The position numbers and the translations under genes are program-made. A stretch of 64,000 bases of DNA from Mercurialis annua (taxonomy: Eukaryota; Streptophyta; Magnoliopsida; Malpighiales; Euphorbiaceae), in NCBI RefSeq assembly GCF_937616625.2, contig NC_065577.1:5559001-5623000 (forward strand), given 5' to 3'. Position 1 is the first letter of the stretch. Every line of letters starts with the position of its first letter. The notes beneath the pieces were generated by a model. The model worked only from the letters and a program-made list of their open reading frames with translations, did not search any database and had not been told where the DNA came from. This document shows positions 1 through 9,760 of the stretch, one piece after another.

Positions 1-895
1 ATAAAATCAAGAAATATAATTGCTTTCAACTTTGAATTGGGCTAAAATTGATTATACTAAAAGATTGGGATATTCTCCGGAAATAATAACAGTGAGACTA
101 TCTAAACCTCTCGCCACCGCTCGAAGGGGAAGGAAAAATCAATAACAATGGAAGGAACAAGGATCATTAAAAGCGGACGGCAATATCTCGCACACCGGCG
201 CCGCTGCTGGTTTCTGTGGTATGTTACTTTCCTGATATTCAATCTATAGGATTGATCCTTCAATTGAATTCGCTCATTAAGTTGGTTGGAATGGCTGTTT
301 CAATTTTAAATTCTAAATTTGGTGGTATGCTGTTTGATGATGTTTGTATCTTGTGTATTTATTTATAATGTAGTTATCTATAAGTACTTGATTTTTGGAA
401 CAATTTTTCTTACTGTTCAGCAGAGAAAATTCAAGCTTTTAGATAATGTAATGTACATGTTCTTTATTACTGCCTTAATTTATTGCTCTTGCTGCAATAG
501 TCAGTTTCAGAATCATTGTTATTATCCTGCTATTAGTGCATTGCTGCAGTTCTTGCTTATGTTTTTTCATTTTTACATTGAACTTTATGTTCGGTATCTA
601 TAGAGAGTAATCGAGCCATGAAACGTAATTTCTGCATTTGGGACAGTTTCTGTATATGTGAGAATCAGAGTTTATGTAGCCTTAGCCAAATTTATGCTCA
701 TATAATCCAAAGTTTTCGCTTAGTCGTACTGTAGTATTTTTGAGGATTTATAAGTTTCAATTCAAAGTTCAAACAGAATATTTTATTGTTATGTTCTAAA
801 TTTGTAGGCAATTTATCTTTTCATTTGCTTGAAGATGTGACGATGGCTCATAGGATTGAGCAAAAGCTCATATAATTGATCAAAGCAGGTTTTAG
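1..895. other. Gene-free 5' flank of the KEN-domain gene
   Basis: No coding region is supported here. A possible leader exon ends near 218 (ATG at 148, a donor-like GTATGTT right after), and a 3' splice-like TTTTAG ends at 895, just before the first recognisable coding exon. Joining 148-218 to 896 does not keep the reading frame of the downstream protein, so if this is a leader exon it is probably non-coding. The rest is AT-rich intron or promoter-like sequence. Confidence 0.4.
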
Positions 896-1231
896 CAACA
901 AAGCCAAACGATGGTTTCTAAATATGCTGCTGTGTTTGTGCAGTCTAAAGATAACTGTGTTTTAAAGACGGTTTGGACAGATATGGAAGGTGAAATCTTA
1001 GAATCAAAATACCAGCAAAATAGCACTACGATTTTGTATGAAATGAGGAAGAAAGGCCGGGGATTCACTAACAATCCAAGAACAGACGTTATTTTGGATA
1101 AAAAGTCCATAACCAAAGATCACAACATCAATTTGTACGATCTACACTTCAACTGGCCTCATGCCAATCTAGTGAGAGCACTGAATATAGACAAAGTAGC
1201 AAAAATCATTGTGTTTCAGAAATATGATTGC

Positions 1232-1876
1232 CATAGTTATTAAAGGCGCGCCTGAGGCGCGCCTCAGGCGAGAGGCGACTCAGGCGAGGGCTGAGTCGCC
1301 TCACATGGCCAAAGGCGGGCGATGTCGCAAAGGCGACCGCCTTTGTCGCCTCAGTTGGGAGGCGAGAGGCCAGAGGCGCTCGCCTCTGTGATTTCAGGGC
1401 TGTTTAGTGTTTTTTTTTAAAAAAAAAATTAAATGCTAATCTGTTTTTATGGGCTTTTTAAGTGTAATTAAGCCCTAAACACATTTAAAAAAGCTGCTGG
1501 GCCACCTTTTTAACCTAGTATAAGTATAATACTAGATTAACAAAATTAGAAACACAACTATACATATTCCAATTCTTCTTCTTCACGCAAAGACTCTCTT
1601 TTCTTCTTCAACGGGTCCTTTCTTCTTCAAAGCGATTATTGCATTGATAATTAGTTATCTTTTAACTTAGACTTTAATAATTTGATTAGTACTTTTGAAC
1701 TTTTGAATTATATTTGAATTTTTTTTTAAATGCATAGGGTTTACATAATATATATATATATATATTAATTAATTATTCGCCTTTTCTCCAAAAGGCTTTC
1801 GCCTCGCCCCACGCTTTGCGCCTCAGGCTTTTTGACCCTTGTCGCCTCGGGTCGCCTTTCGCATTTAATAACTATG
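1232..1876. mobile_element. hAT-type MITE 1 (645 bp), inserted in exon
   Basis: The terminal inverted repeats are CATAGTTATTAAAGGCG at the left and its near complement ending TTTAATAACTATG at the right; the outer 13 bp match perfectly. An exact 8-bp target duplication ATGATTGC lies at 1224-1231 and 1877-1884, the hallmark of the hAT superfamily. The subterminal 150 bp are GC-rich and packed with GAGGCG/CGCCTC in both orientations; the middle is AT-rich with a TA microsatellite near 1747-1766. There is no coding capacity. Removing the element and one target copy restores the reading frame of the surrounding exon (Lys-Tyr-Asp-Cys then Lys-Phe-Ser). Confidence 0.93.
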
Positions 1877-2789
1877 ATGATTGCAAATTCTCTGAGTGGT
1901 TACGCGCCAAATCAGTGTCCTGTGTTTGTGGATATACAACTGTCCCCTGTACGAGTTCATCAGTAGTAGGTAAAGTGGTGTACTATGTAACAGATGAAAT
2001 GAAAAAAATTATTTCTTCTATGGTCGAGTTTTTATGTGCTTTGCACACTAAAAAGAATCTCGTCGCTGTCAGTTTTGGGATACGAAACTTGGTTATGGTG
2101 GGCGGTGAAGTAAAGTTTTATAAACTCAGAACTGAACTTGCAACTGAAGAAGGAGTGAAAAAAGATTTTGTAGCTCTCAGGAATTTTTTGAATATGCATC
2201 TCTTTGCATCGTCCCTTGTACCACCACAAATGACTGAATTTCTTAATCTGCTTAGATCCAACAATATTCGGTATGTTTATAAACATTTTTAACTTTAATT
2301 TCTAAAGTATCATATTTGTTTATACTTATTTTTATCATTTATTGTGTTATTTACAGGAGTTGCCAGAGTTGGCTTCCAAAGCACATAGCTCTTATGGGCC
2401 ATATAGAAACTATTGAGTTTGGCCGCAGGTTTTATGAGATAAGTAATACTTTCCAAGGCATGGGAAGTTATGCGGAACAAGCCTACAAAAAAGCAGTTGC
2501 TCGATTAGGGTCTAACCAGAATTGGACCAAAAAACTGAAAGATCCTCGATGTAAAGCTTTGCAGGACTGTTTTAATGGTCATAGATGTCGCTACAAAGAT
2601 ACATCTCCTGATGACAATATTGTGAACCATGAGATGATCAAATGTTGGAGGCATACCTGCACCCATATGAGAGAGAAACTGAAGCAGGTATACAATTATG
2701 CATAATTAATATATTTTTAATTGATTATGATATATAACATGTTTTCTATCTTTATAGGGTTCACATGTTATTGATGCAATTCTTATGGA

Positions 2790-3450
2790 CATAGTTATTA
2801 AAGGCGTTAGGCGACCCAAGGCGACGAGGGGTCCTAAAGCCTGAGGCGCAAGGCGCGAGGCGAGGCGAAAGCCTTTTGGAAATAAGGCGACCAACTAATA
2901 TAAATATATATATATATATATATATAAACTCTATATATTTTTAAAAAGTTCAAGTATAAATTGTATTTTCTGGACTTAAAAATATTTTAAATTTACATTT
3001 AAAAGGCTAAATTGGCCTTTTTTGTTAAAAAGAAGAGTCATTTGAAAACTTAACCATTATTGATGTTAAAAACAACCCATTTATTATAGACTAAAGCCTT
3101 TAAATGTATAATATTGGTCTTGGGCTGGCTAAAGGAGGCCCATTAAGACTTTAAGGAACCTCTTTTCTCTTTCCCTAACCTATTCCAACTTTCCAAACCC
3201 TAGACATAGCACCGCCGCACTTCTTCTTCTTCTTCCTTCATTTTCTTTTTCATCTGTTTTTTTTTTCTTGAAGTGTCTGGGTAATAGAGGTCACAAAGGC
3301 GCGCGCCTCTGGCCTCTGGCCTCTCGCCTGAGGCGATTGAGGCGCGCGCCTTTGTGACATCGCCCGCCTTTAGGCAGTTGAGGCGACTCGGCCATCGCCT
3401 GAGTCGCCTCTCGCCTGAGGCGCGCCTCAGGCGCGCCTTTAATAACTATG
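2790..3450. mobile_element. hAT-type MITE 2 (661 bp), opposite orientation, inserted in exon
   Basis: Same termini as MITE 1 (CATAGTTATTAAAGGCG ... TTTAATAACTATG), with an exact 8-bp target duplication CTTATGGA at 2782-2789 and 3451-3458. Its left end matches the reverse complement of the right end of MITE 1, including the TA repeat, and its right end matches the reverse complement of the left end of MITE 1. The two are therefore inverted relative to each other. The middles are diverged. Removing it restores the frame (Leu-Met-Asp-Val-Phe-Gly). Confidence 0.93.
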
Positions 3451-3537
3451 CTTATGGATGTGTTTGGAGAGAAAATTGCTCAGTTTCAAGTATTGTTGTC
3501 TCAAAAATGTATTCTGCATCGCTTTCTGAACTATTGA

Positions 3538-4382
3538 TGATTTGGTAAGAAAACTTAAAAAAAGAACTCTCTTGCGCTTCTTTGTGTATTTACTCTAAAG
3601 AGTAATTTAATTTTTTTTATTTTCATTATTTAAATCTATATAAAAATAGAGAAATTTAAGAAAAAAACTCAAATTACTAAGATATTTGTAAAATTTACCT
3701 CACTCGCAAAAACAAAAACAAAATACTGTCGCTTTTTATACTTTATAATTTCTTTATAACCTATTTTAATTATTATTTTACTTTCTAATTTAAGTTAAAT
3801 ACTTTGTATCTGTAATTTTTTTATCTTCTCTCTCTTTCATTATTTTATTTATTTCTCAGAATTATGCAAATCTTTTCTATCTAGTTTTGAGTTGTTTGGT
3901 CTTTACAGTAAGCGGCGGCGGCAGAACATGAAGCGGTGGATGGATAATAGATTCAATTAGGTCGGCAGTATAAGAGAGTTAGGAGTAGAGGTAGAGGCGA
4001 TCCACGGCGATGGAAGTGGAGGCGATCTTTAGTGACCGTAGTGAATGGAAGCGGTGGATGGATGATAGATTCGATTATGACGGCACTAACGTTTAGCCAT
4101 TGTTTTGGCTTAATCTAGTTTTAATTGAATTAAATTTGTCATGCATTTGAAGAATTTTTTAGCAATATGATTTAGATATAGAACAAATTCCTATCCTTGA
4201 AATTCAATTGCAGGAAAATATTTCTGATTGTTGAAAGTAGGAATGTAAATTTGAAATTTTTGTTTATTTCTATTGATGATGGATGTATATAAATACACAA
4301 TAGGATAATTTTTTTTCTAGTTTCTATTCTATAATCTTCTAATTTCTAGAATCATCTCTCATCAATTATATTTTATTTTCTA
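3538..4382. other. AT-rich spacer with a short direct repeat
   Basis: No gene seen. A block of about 40 bp with GAAGCGGTGGATGGAT followed by ATAGATTC (about 3928-3968) recurs at about 4045-4086 with a few changes, giving a period near 116 bp. The rest is AT-rich and featureless to my reading. Confidence 0.5.
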
Positions 4383-4545
4383 CTCCCTCTGTTTTTTAGT
4401 TGTCCATTCAACTAATTTTGTTTGTCTATAAATATTTGTCCATTTAGAGATTTAAGGTGATTTTAATCTTTATTTTTTAAATTTACCCATACTTTTTTGT
4501 GAGTATTTACTCATACTTAATAAATGACTTTATGTTTTACTTTAT
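4383..4545. mobile_element. Stowaway-like MITE, 5' half only
   Basis: Begins with CTCCCTCTGTTTTTTAGTTG right after TA, the typical start of Stowaway (Tc1/mariner) MITEs in plants. The complementary right terminus was not found within the next 300 bp, so the element is truncated. The end coordinate is approximate. Confidence 0.45.
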
Positions 4546-4565
4546 GATAACAACCTGAAATATTC

Positions 4566-4730
4566 CGAACCTCAGGATGTTTAAGATCACCCCAAGATCT
4601 CCCAGAACGCCAATAATAAAGGTCTCTGCAGATTCCCTTAGCAACATCACCATAACATCAACTAGATGTCTGCCTCTTGACTAAAGGGAAAGGGCGAACC
4701 TCATGATCGGCTCCCCACTAGCCAAGAACT
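4566..4730 (+). repeat. Direct repeat copy A (LTR-derived fragment)
   Basis: About 165 bp starting CCGAACCTCAGG and containing AAGATCTCCC, AATAAAGGTCTCT and CTCATGATCGGCTCC. It recurs at 6203-6375. Copy A stops exactly where the reverse-strand solo LTR starts at 4731. Confidence 0.75.
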
Positions 4731-6201
4731 TGTTGATAAAATTACCGACTAGTAATATAGATTGGGCTAAAAGTCCGGGTTATCGAACCTACAAGGATAG
4801 TGGACTAAGTGAGAATGATTTTCTTAAAAATCTTAATTCATTTAGCAAAACGAGATGAAAATTTGTTTAACAACTAAAGCATCAATAAACAATTAAACAT
4901 AAACCAAACTTGAAACTAACAAACTAAGTATGGAATTGATAACGATTAAAGCGATTAACAACTAAACGAGATACTAATAGATAGAGGTTTGGAGGTCGAT
5001 ACTACATTTAGGTCATGCAATCAAGGGAATCGGGGTTAAGGCAATAAAAGTGAACTGAGCGTTTCTAAAACATAACTCCTACTCTCTCGAGCCTCAAAAA
5101 GCTATAAAACCGCAACAAACCAACTAACCAAGCCTAACCCACTCTCCTGGCACTAAACAAGATTAACAAGAAAATTGACGATTAATAATCAACTCTAAGG
5201 TTTCCTAATTCCTAACTTACTCTCATGGTGTTAACAATTAAGATCCTAATCAATCTAATCCAATTAATTAACCTTCTCTCAAAGCCTTAATCAACCTAGG
5301 ATCATGTTTTAGGTAGCTAAACTAAAACAAGCATTAAGAACATTGATTAGAACAACAACAAGCCTAAACTCTAACCTAATCATGCATTAACAAGCTTCAT
5401 ACCAACCCCTAAACAAGGGGGCTTAGCCAATTATAGCTAAGTCAAGAACAATACTAAATAAGGAACAATAAAGCATTAAAGAACAAGAACTAATTACCTT
5501 TGTAGAAAATCCAATAATAAACATTCAATGTAAAGAAAACTTCAATAATAAATGAGAATCAATCTTCAATAATAACTTAAAAGCATTCAACAATGGAGTA
5601 ATAATAGCTTGAAGAAGATGGCACAAAGCCCTAGAATTGCTCTTTACAAAAGGAACAATCTCTACCCAAATTGATGATGTAAAAGTGAATACATCATAAC
5701 CCTAAAATGGAGATAAAATGTCTTATATAGTCTAGACAAAAGAGGAATATAATCTCCTAGTACAATAGTTGTGTTTGGCTAAATCTGAAAGCGAGCCTCC
5801 ATTTTATCTTGTGAAAATTTGAATCTTAGCATCTTCTTTTATGCATTGGCTCGATCGAGCTCTTCATTAAAGAGGAAGAGCTCGATCGAGCCCACTTTCC
5901 AAGAGCTCTTCCTTTGAGCTCTAATTCTAGGGCTCGATCTAGCCCTTCATTAAACCAAGGGGGCTCGATCGAGCCCCTTATCTGGGGTATCAAATTATTC
6001 GCTTCGCCGCTTCAAGACTTTGCTTCCTTTCTCGGTTATCAATTATTCCTTCTTTAGGCCAAAAAGACTTCGTTTTTCTCTGTTTTCCCTGCAACACTCA
6101 TACAAGTAATAAGGTATACAAAACAACCGAAAAGCATGGTGAAACAACGTAAAAGCATATAGAAGACAACTAGAATACATAGGAGTATTTTACTCCTATC
6201 A
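4731..6201 (-). mobile_element. Solo LTR, reverse strand (about 1.47 kb)
   Basis: Read on the minus strand it begins TGATAGGAGTAAAATACTCC (6201 downward) and ends TATCAACA (4731), i.e. TG..CA termini as in LTRs. The body is non-coding. It contains the phrase GGTTCGATAACCCGGACTTT on the minus strand, of a kind seen near the end of long LTRs of plant Gypsy elements. No internal region, PBS or polypurine tract is attached. No matching 5-bp target duplication was found (flanks GAACT and GTTTC), so a later rearrangement is likely. Confidence 0.6.
5849..5977. repeat. Cluster of four CTCGATCGAG palindromes in the solo LTR
   Basis: Palindromic sites: GCTCGATCGAGC at 5849-5860 and 5880-5891, GGGCTCGATCTAGCCC (one mismatch) at 5930-5945, and GGGGCTCGATCGAGCCCC at 5960-5977. 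The first two also form a larger inverted repeat through flanking GAGCTCTTC / GAAGAGCTC. The cluster lies about 220-350 bp inside the U3 end of the LTR (6201). Confidence 0.9.
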
Positions 6202-6202
6202 G

Positions 6203-6754
6203 TTTCGAACCTCAGGCTTCGCCTTATGTTTAAGATCACCCTAAGATCTCCCAAAACGCCAAGAATAAAGGTCTCTAGAGATTCCCTTAACAATATCGCC
6301 ATAACATCAACTAGAGGTTTGCCCCTTGACTAAAGGAAAAAGGCGAAGCTCATGATCGGCTCCTCCACTAGCCGAGTTTATAGGAAAACGTGGTCTAGTA
6401 ACTGCCATAGACTGTGGGTATAAGCCACGATCTACTGCACAGTAACTGACCATTGATATGCATATAAATAGGTCTCCTAGGATGCTTGAGAGGGTAATTC
6501 ATTTTCTATAACCTGCACAGTTCTGATCATTTATATGCGTATAAATAGTGCTCTTAGGATGCTTAAGAGGGTAATTCGTTTTCTATAGCTTTAAACACTA
6601 TTCACTTATTCACTTCCAAAGAACCCTTATTGACTTAAGCATCGGAGCGCATTTCAGGCTTCAACGGCCTGAAGTCCTTTGTGCTTATTGTGTTACTTGT
6701 GCAGGTACACGAACGAGCGATCCATGATTTTTTACTTGTATCATTTGGTGCGGG
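6203..6754 (+). mobile_element. LTR 3' fragment with duplicated TATA region
   Basis: Starts with the second copy of the direct repeat (6203-6375, partner 4566-4730) and continues past the point where copy A ends. A 77-bp tandem duplication carries two TATAAATA boxes (6463-6470 and 6540-6547), each followed by CCTAGGATGCTT/CTTAGGATGCTT and GAGAGGGTAATTC. The segment ends near TTTTACTTGTATCA, followed by TTTGGTGCGGGGAGCG, which resembles the LTR/PBS junction of Tat-type Gypsy elements. The exact element boundaries are uncertain. Confidence 0.5.
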
Positions 6755-6789
6755 GAGCGTGGAAGAGTTTTTCGTGTTCTTTTCAAAAG

Positions 6790-7230
6790 TTACTCTTTGT
6801 CCTGTTTTGTTATTGTTTATGTTTGTGATTATTTCAATTTGAGAGCGTTTTTAAATGCGCGTTTGTTTTTGAGTTTTTGGTTGGCTGTTTTGGTAGTTAG
6901 TATGTTGGTGTGCAGTTTTGGTCTGCTTTGGTTGGTTGTTTTGATGTGTTTTTGGTTTCCAATTTTGGTAGTTAGTTTGTTGGTTTGCAGTTTTGGTGTG
7001 TTTGTTTTGGTGTGTTTTAGGTGTTGAGTTTTGGTAGTTAGTTTGTTGGTTTACAGAGTTGGTGTGTCTGCTTTGGTTGGTTGTTTTATCAGTTTTTAAA
7101 TTAGTTGCTATATTTGTTATGAAATTGACTGTTTATTAGTTTTGAAATGAAATTAGTTGCTTATGTGCAGTTGTTAGTTTGCAGTTGGTTGTAATTAGTT
7201 GCTTCTGTGCAGTTTTGAAATTAGTTGTTG
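6790..7230. repeat. TTTGG/TTAG-rich degenerate tandem repeat
   Basis: Imperfect units containing TTTTGGTAGTTAGTTTGTTGG, GTTTGCAGTTTTGGTGTG and TGGTTGGTTGTTTT recur several times between about 6885 and 7090, followed by shorter GAAATTAGTTGCTT units to about 7230. The open frame across this block comes from the biased composition and is not a gene. Confidence 0.6.
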
Positions 7231-7523
7231 TTTTTGTGTCCTTTTTGCAGCTTGCACCCACTGATGGAAACACATATGTTAGTTGAGCAGTTTCAACAGC
7301 TGCTGCAGCTAGACGAGGTAACAGACCACCAATGTCTTTGCATGTGGGATTCACAATCAACGAAGGTGCCCGAGCAGCCATATCATCGCAGCAAGGATCG
7401 ACAACTAACCCGGCTTCCTGCAAGACCACGTCTGTTACGTTCAAGTCAACGACATCACAAGCGGCCACACCAAGAGTACGGAAACTTCTAGTGACAAAGG
7501 GAAAACAAAAGATGAGTAAGTAG
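7231..7523 (+). CDS. Orphan exon-like coding fragment, unrecognised
   Basis: After a pyrimidine/GTTTT-rich stretch ending TTTTTGCAG (acceptor-like, ending near 7250), the composition changes from GT-rich low complexity to balanced codons. An open frame (7332-7523) includes MSLHVGFTINEGARAAI and ends KLLVTKGKQKMSK. Just after KQKMS a GTAAG at 7515 could be a donor. I do not recognise the family; basic residues at the end suggest a nucleic-acid-binding or transposon-derived tail. It may be an internal exon captured by a mobile element. Weakly supported. Confidence 0.25.
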
Positions 7524-7906
7524 TATAATAAAATTTGGGTTTTTTAATTTTTGGTATAAAGTTTAACCTTTATTTTTCGTTTGCTTCAAATGGATTTGAA
7601 GCAATAGCTATAAAAAAGGTGTTAGTATATAAACCTTTTTTTGGCTCCACCTAGATGTGAAGCAATAGGTATACAGGGGTGATATTGCGATGTACAGTTT
7701 TTTTGGCATAAACAGAATGTCGATGTTTTTAGTGGGTATATTTAGGATGTCCACTTTTTTTTGTATACATTTTTAATCGGCACTCATGAGTTTTAAGTTA
7801 AATAGTATAAAAGCTAAATAAAAATTTATTAGATTATGAGTTCAATTTTGTTAAATAATTTTTTTTATAAAACTTATATATATATATATATATATAAAAT
7901 AATCTA

Positions 7907-9185
7907 GGCTTATTCACCAAAAAATGCCAAACCTTTGCGTTTTGAGTCAGATTTAGCCAAACCTTTAAAAACCACCAGATTTAGCCAAACCTTATATGTT
8001 ATGTGTCAATTGTAGCCATTTTTGAATCGAACCGAAATTGTTGTCCACATATCATCCATGTCACCTACAACTCAGTAAAATTTGCTGACATGGCACATTC
8101 ACTAACCCAACTTAATCAAACCAAATAATAAACCAAAAAACATCAAACCCAAATAAAATCAAATTAATTACTAAAACTCACATTTCAATAATCTCAACAT
8201 TATAATATTAAAAAAATTCACCGTCATTTTAATTAATTTTAATCAATCAAAAATCGGCCGCCACCGAGACGCATACGAAAAACCGACCGCCGGAATAATT
8301 TTTCAATATAATTTCTGAAAAAATTAAATATTTTTTCTAATTTTTTTTTACCAAAAAATCAGACCCACCATGGTGGTGGGTCTGTCAAAAAATGACAGAC
8401 CCACCATGGTGGTGGGTCTGTCAAAAAATGACAGACCCACCACCGGTGGGTCTGTTCTCAAACAGACCCACCGTCGTGGTGGGTCTGCGAGAACAGACCC
8501 ACCATTAATGGTGGGTCTGTTCTCAAACAGACCCACCGTGGTGGTGGGTCTGTGAGAACAGACCCACCGGTAATGATGGGTCTGTTCTCAAACAGACCCA
8601 CGTCATTTTTTGACAGATCCACCACCACGGTGGGTCTGAATTTTTCGATACAAAAAATTATTTAATTTTTTAAAAAAATATTTAAGCATCGAAAATTTTA
8701 ATAATATTATTTAAAAAAAATTAGCGGCAATTAAATGTTTTTATATTAATTTTAGATGATTTATATTTTTTATTTAACTAATTAAAATTTATACAGAAAT
8801 TAATTAAAATTAAATTTAACTGAATTTATTAGTCGGCGTGAATTTTAATCGGAATAAAATAAAATATTGAGATAATTAATATTTATTTTAATTAAATATA
8901 ATTTAAAATAAAAATTGAATTGATTTGAATTAGTTGAATTTGATTTTGTTTGATTTAGTGTTTGGTTTGGTTAGATTTGGATTAGTGATTTGGAATGCCA
9001 TGTCAGCTAGTTTTGCTAAGTTGGCAGTGACATGGATGACATGTAGGCATAAAATTCGGTTCGATTCAAAAATGGCTAAAAAAAAAAACACAACATATAA
9101 GGTTTGGCTAAATCTGGTGGTTTTTAAAGGTTTGGCTAAATCTGACTCGAGACGTAAAGGTTTGACATTTTTTGGTGAATAAGCC
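7907..9185. mobile_element. MULE-type non-autonomous element with long TIRs (1,279 bp)
   Basis: Termini GGCTTATTCACC ... GGTGAATAAGCC, with inverted similarity running at least 220 bp into each end (about 7907-8130 and 8965-9185). An exact 9-bp target duplication AATAATCTA lies at 7898-7906 and 9186-9194, as expected for the Mutator superfamily. The TIRs repeat the phrase AGATTTAGCCAAACCTT. The interior is AT-rich and holds the hairpin array at 8360-8639. No transposase is present. Confidence 0.92.
8360..8639. repeat. Array of CAGACCCACC/GGTGGGTCTG hairpins at the MULE centre
   Basis: About eight consecutive palindromes, each CAGACCCACC, a short centre (for example ATGGT, ACC, GTCGT, ATTAAT, GTGGT, GGTAAT), then GGTGGGTCTG. 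They are linked by alternating spacers: TCAAAAAATGA, TTCTCAAA and GAGAA types. The last unit has CAGATCCACC, one substitution. The whole array is GC-rich inside a very AT-rich element. Both strands give short open frames here, caused only by the repeat. Confidence 0.95.
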
Positions 9186-9194
9186 AATAATCTA

Positions 9195-9352
9195 AATCGG
9201 CAGAAATCCACCGACAGAAGGCCCGAGTTCGAATGCAGTTGGCTAGGCCTACATTTGCGTAAGCAGCAGTAGTTCACCCACATATATGAAGTATAGTCTT
9301 GGCATTGACTTCTATAAAGTATGGGTCGGGTCGGGTCGGTGATGATAACTTT
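9195..9352 (+). repeat. Inverted-repeat block A, outer part (SINE-like)
   Basis: Starts next to the MULE target duplication. GGCAGAAATCCACCGAC, CCCGAGTTCGAATGC, GTTGGCTAGGCC and TATGGGTCGGGTCGG occur in order. The same segment in reverse complement lies at 19776-19921. GAGTTCGAATGC resembles an RNA polymerase III B box (consensus GGTTCGANNCC), which would fit a tRNA-derived SINE, but no convincing A box was identified. Confidence 0.6.
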
Positions 9353-9354
9353 GG

Positions 9355-9760
9355 GAGCAAATTATTATGACATCCTCATATTTAATATGATTTATAGTTT
9401 AGTTCCTCTTATTTGAAAATTGAATGATTAGCCTCTTATTTTTATTTTTATCAACAATTTAGTCCTTCCGTCCATTTTTGGATGTTAATCAACAAAGTTA
9501 ACGAAACTATTTGGTCCCCTACTTTTATTTTTCTCAATGATTTCATCTCACTTTTATTTTTGCCAACGATTTTGTTCCTCGGGTTTTGAAAATTAATTTA
9601 CCCCTAAGTCTTTTGATTTTGTTGACTAACACTAAAAATAAACGGAGGGACTAAAATGTTGACGGAACCAAAAGTGAGGGACTATATAGTTTAATTTTCA
9701 AACAGGAGAGACTAAAGTGTGAATTATATTAAATGTGAGGGGTTTCATAATAATTTGCTC
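9355..9760. mobile_element. Inverted-repeat MITE (406 bp)
   Basis: Terminal repeats GAGCAAATTATTATGA (left) and its complement ending TTTGCTC at 9760. Imperfect inverted similarity continues for about 60 bp (TCATATTTAATATGATT against AATTATATTAAATGTGA). Flanks TAACTTTG and TAATTTTG agree at 7 of 8 positions, a decayed target duplication. It is absent from the corresponding position of block B (near 16724/19776), so it inserted after the two blocks separated. Confidence 0.7.

Larger units (their letters stand above)
896..3537 (+). pseudogene. IRE1/RNase L-like pseudokinase-KEN ribonuclease gene, broken by two MITEs
   Basis: Seen: three coding blocks that connect through two GT..AG introns in a constant frame. 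They are 911-1231 continuing at 1885-2270, then 2357-2687, then 2758-2789 continuing at 3459-3537. Two MITEs interrupt the first and third blocks. The first block has a stretch like the IRE1 hinge (HANLVRALN, then KYDC/KFSEWL). Further on, an LCALHTKKN...NLVMVGGEVKF stretch sits where the HRD loop and the strand before DFG should be, but HRD and DFG are absent, so this is a pseudokinase. The second block carries WTKKLKD and then HRCRYKD...CWRHTCTHMREKL, which matches the KEN pattern W..KL...RRYK...IRNK.NHYREL. The Arg and His spaced five residues apart, catalytic in IRE1/RNase L, are both present. The family call rests on motif recognition only. No sensor domain or membrane segment is seen upstream; the start at 911 is the first ATG and may not be the original one. 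Both MITEs add in-frame stops, so the locus is probably non-functional unless they are spliced out. Confidence 0.6.

Noticed and set aside
148..218. Possible first coding exon (MEGTRIIKSGRQY...)
   Set aside because: Has a start and a donor, but splicing to 896 gives the wrong frame and a stop, so it was kept only as a possible untranslated leader.
319..603. 94-codon open frame on the plus strand
   Set aside because: Hydrophobic, T-rich composition with no homologous motif; lies in the probable intron or leader upstream of the KEN-like gene.
6797..7027. 76-codon frame rich in Leu, Val, Phe and Cys
   Set aside because: Caused by the TTTGG/GTTAG degenerate repeat; no start context or homologue-like pattern.
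8348..8555. Open frames on both strands reading DRPTMVVGLSKN-like repeats
   Set aside because: Produced entirely by the palindromic CAGACCCACC array; no independent coding signal.
8360..8639. Regularly spaced palindromic repeats reminiscent of a CRISPR array
   Set aside because: Units are contiguous hairpins without unique spacers, inside a plant MULE with a 9-bp target duplication; no cas genes and a eukaryotic context.
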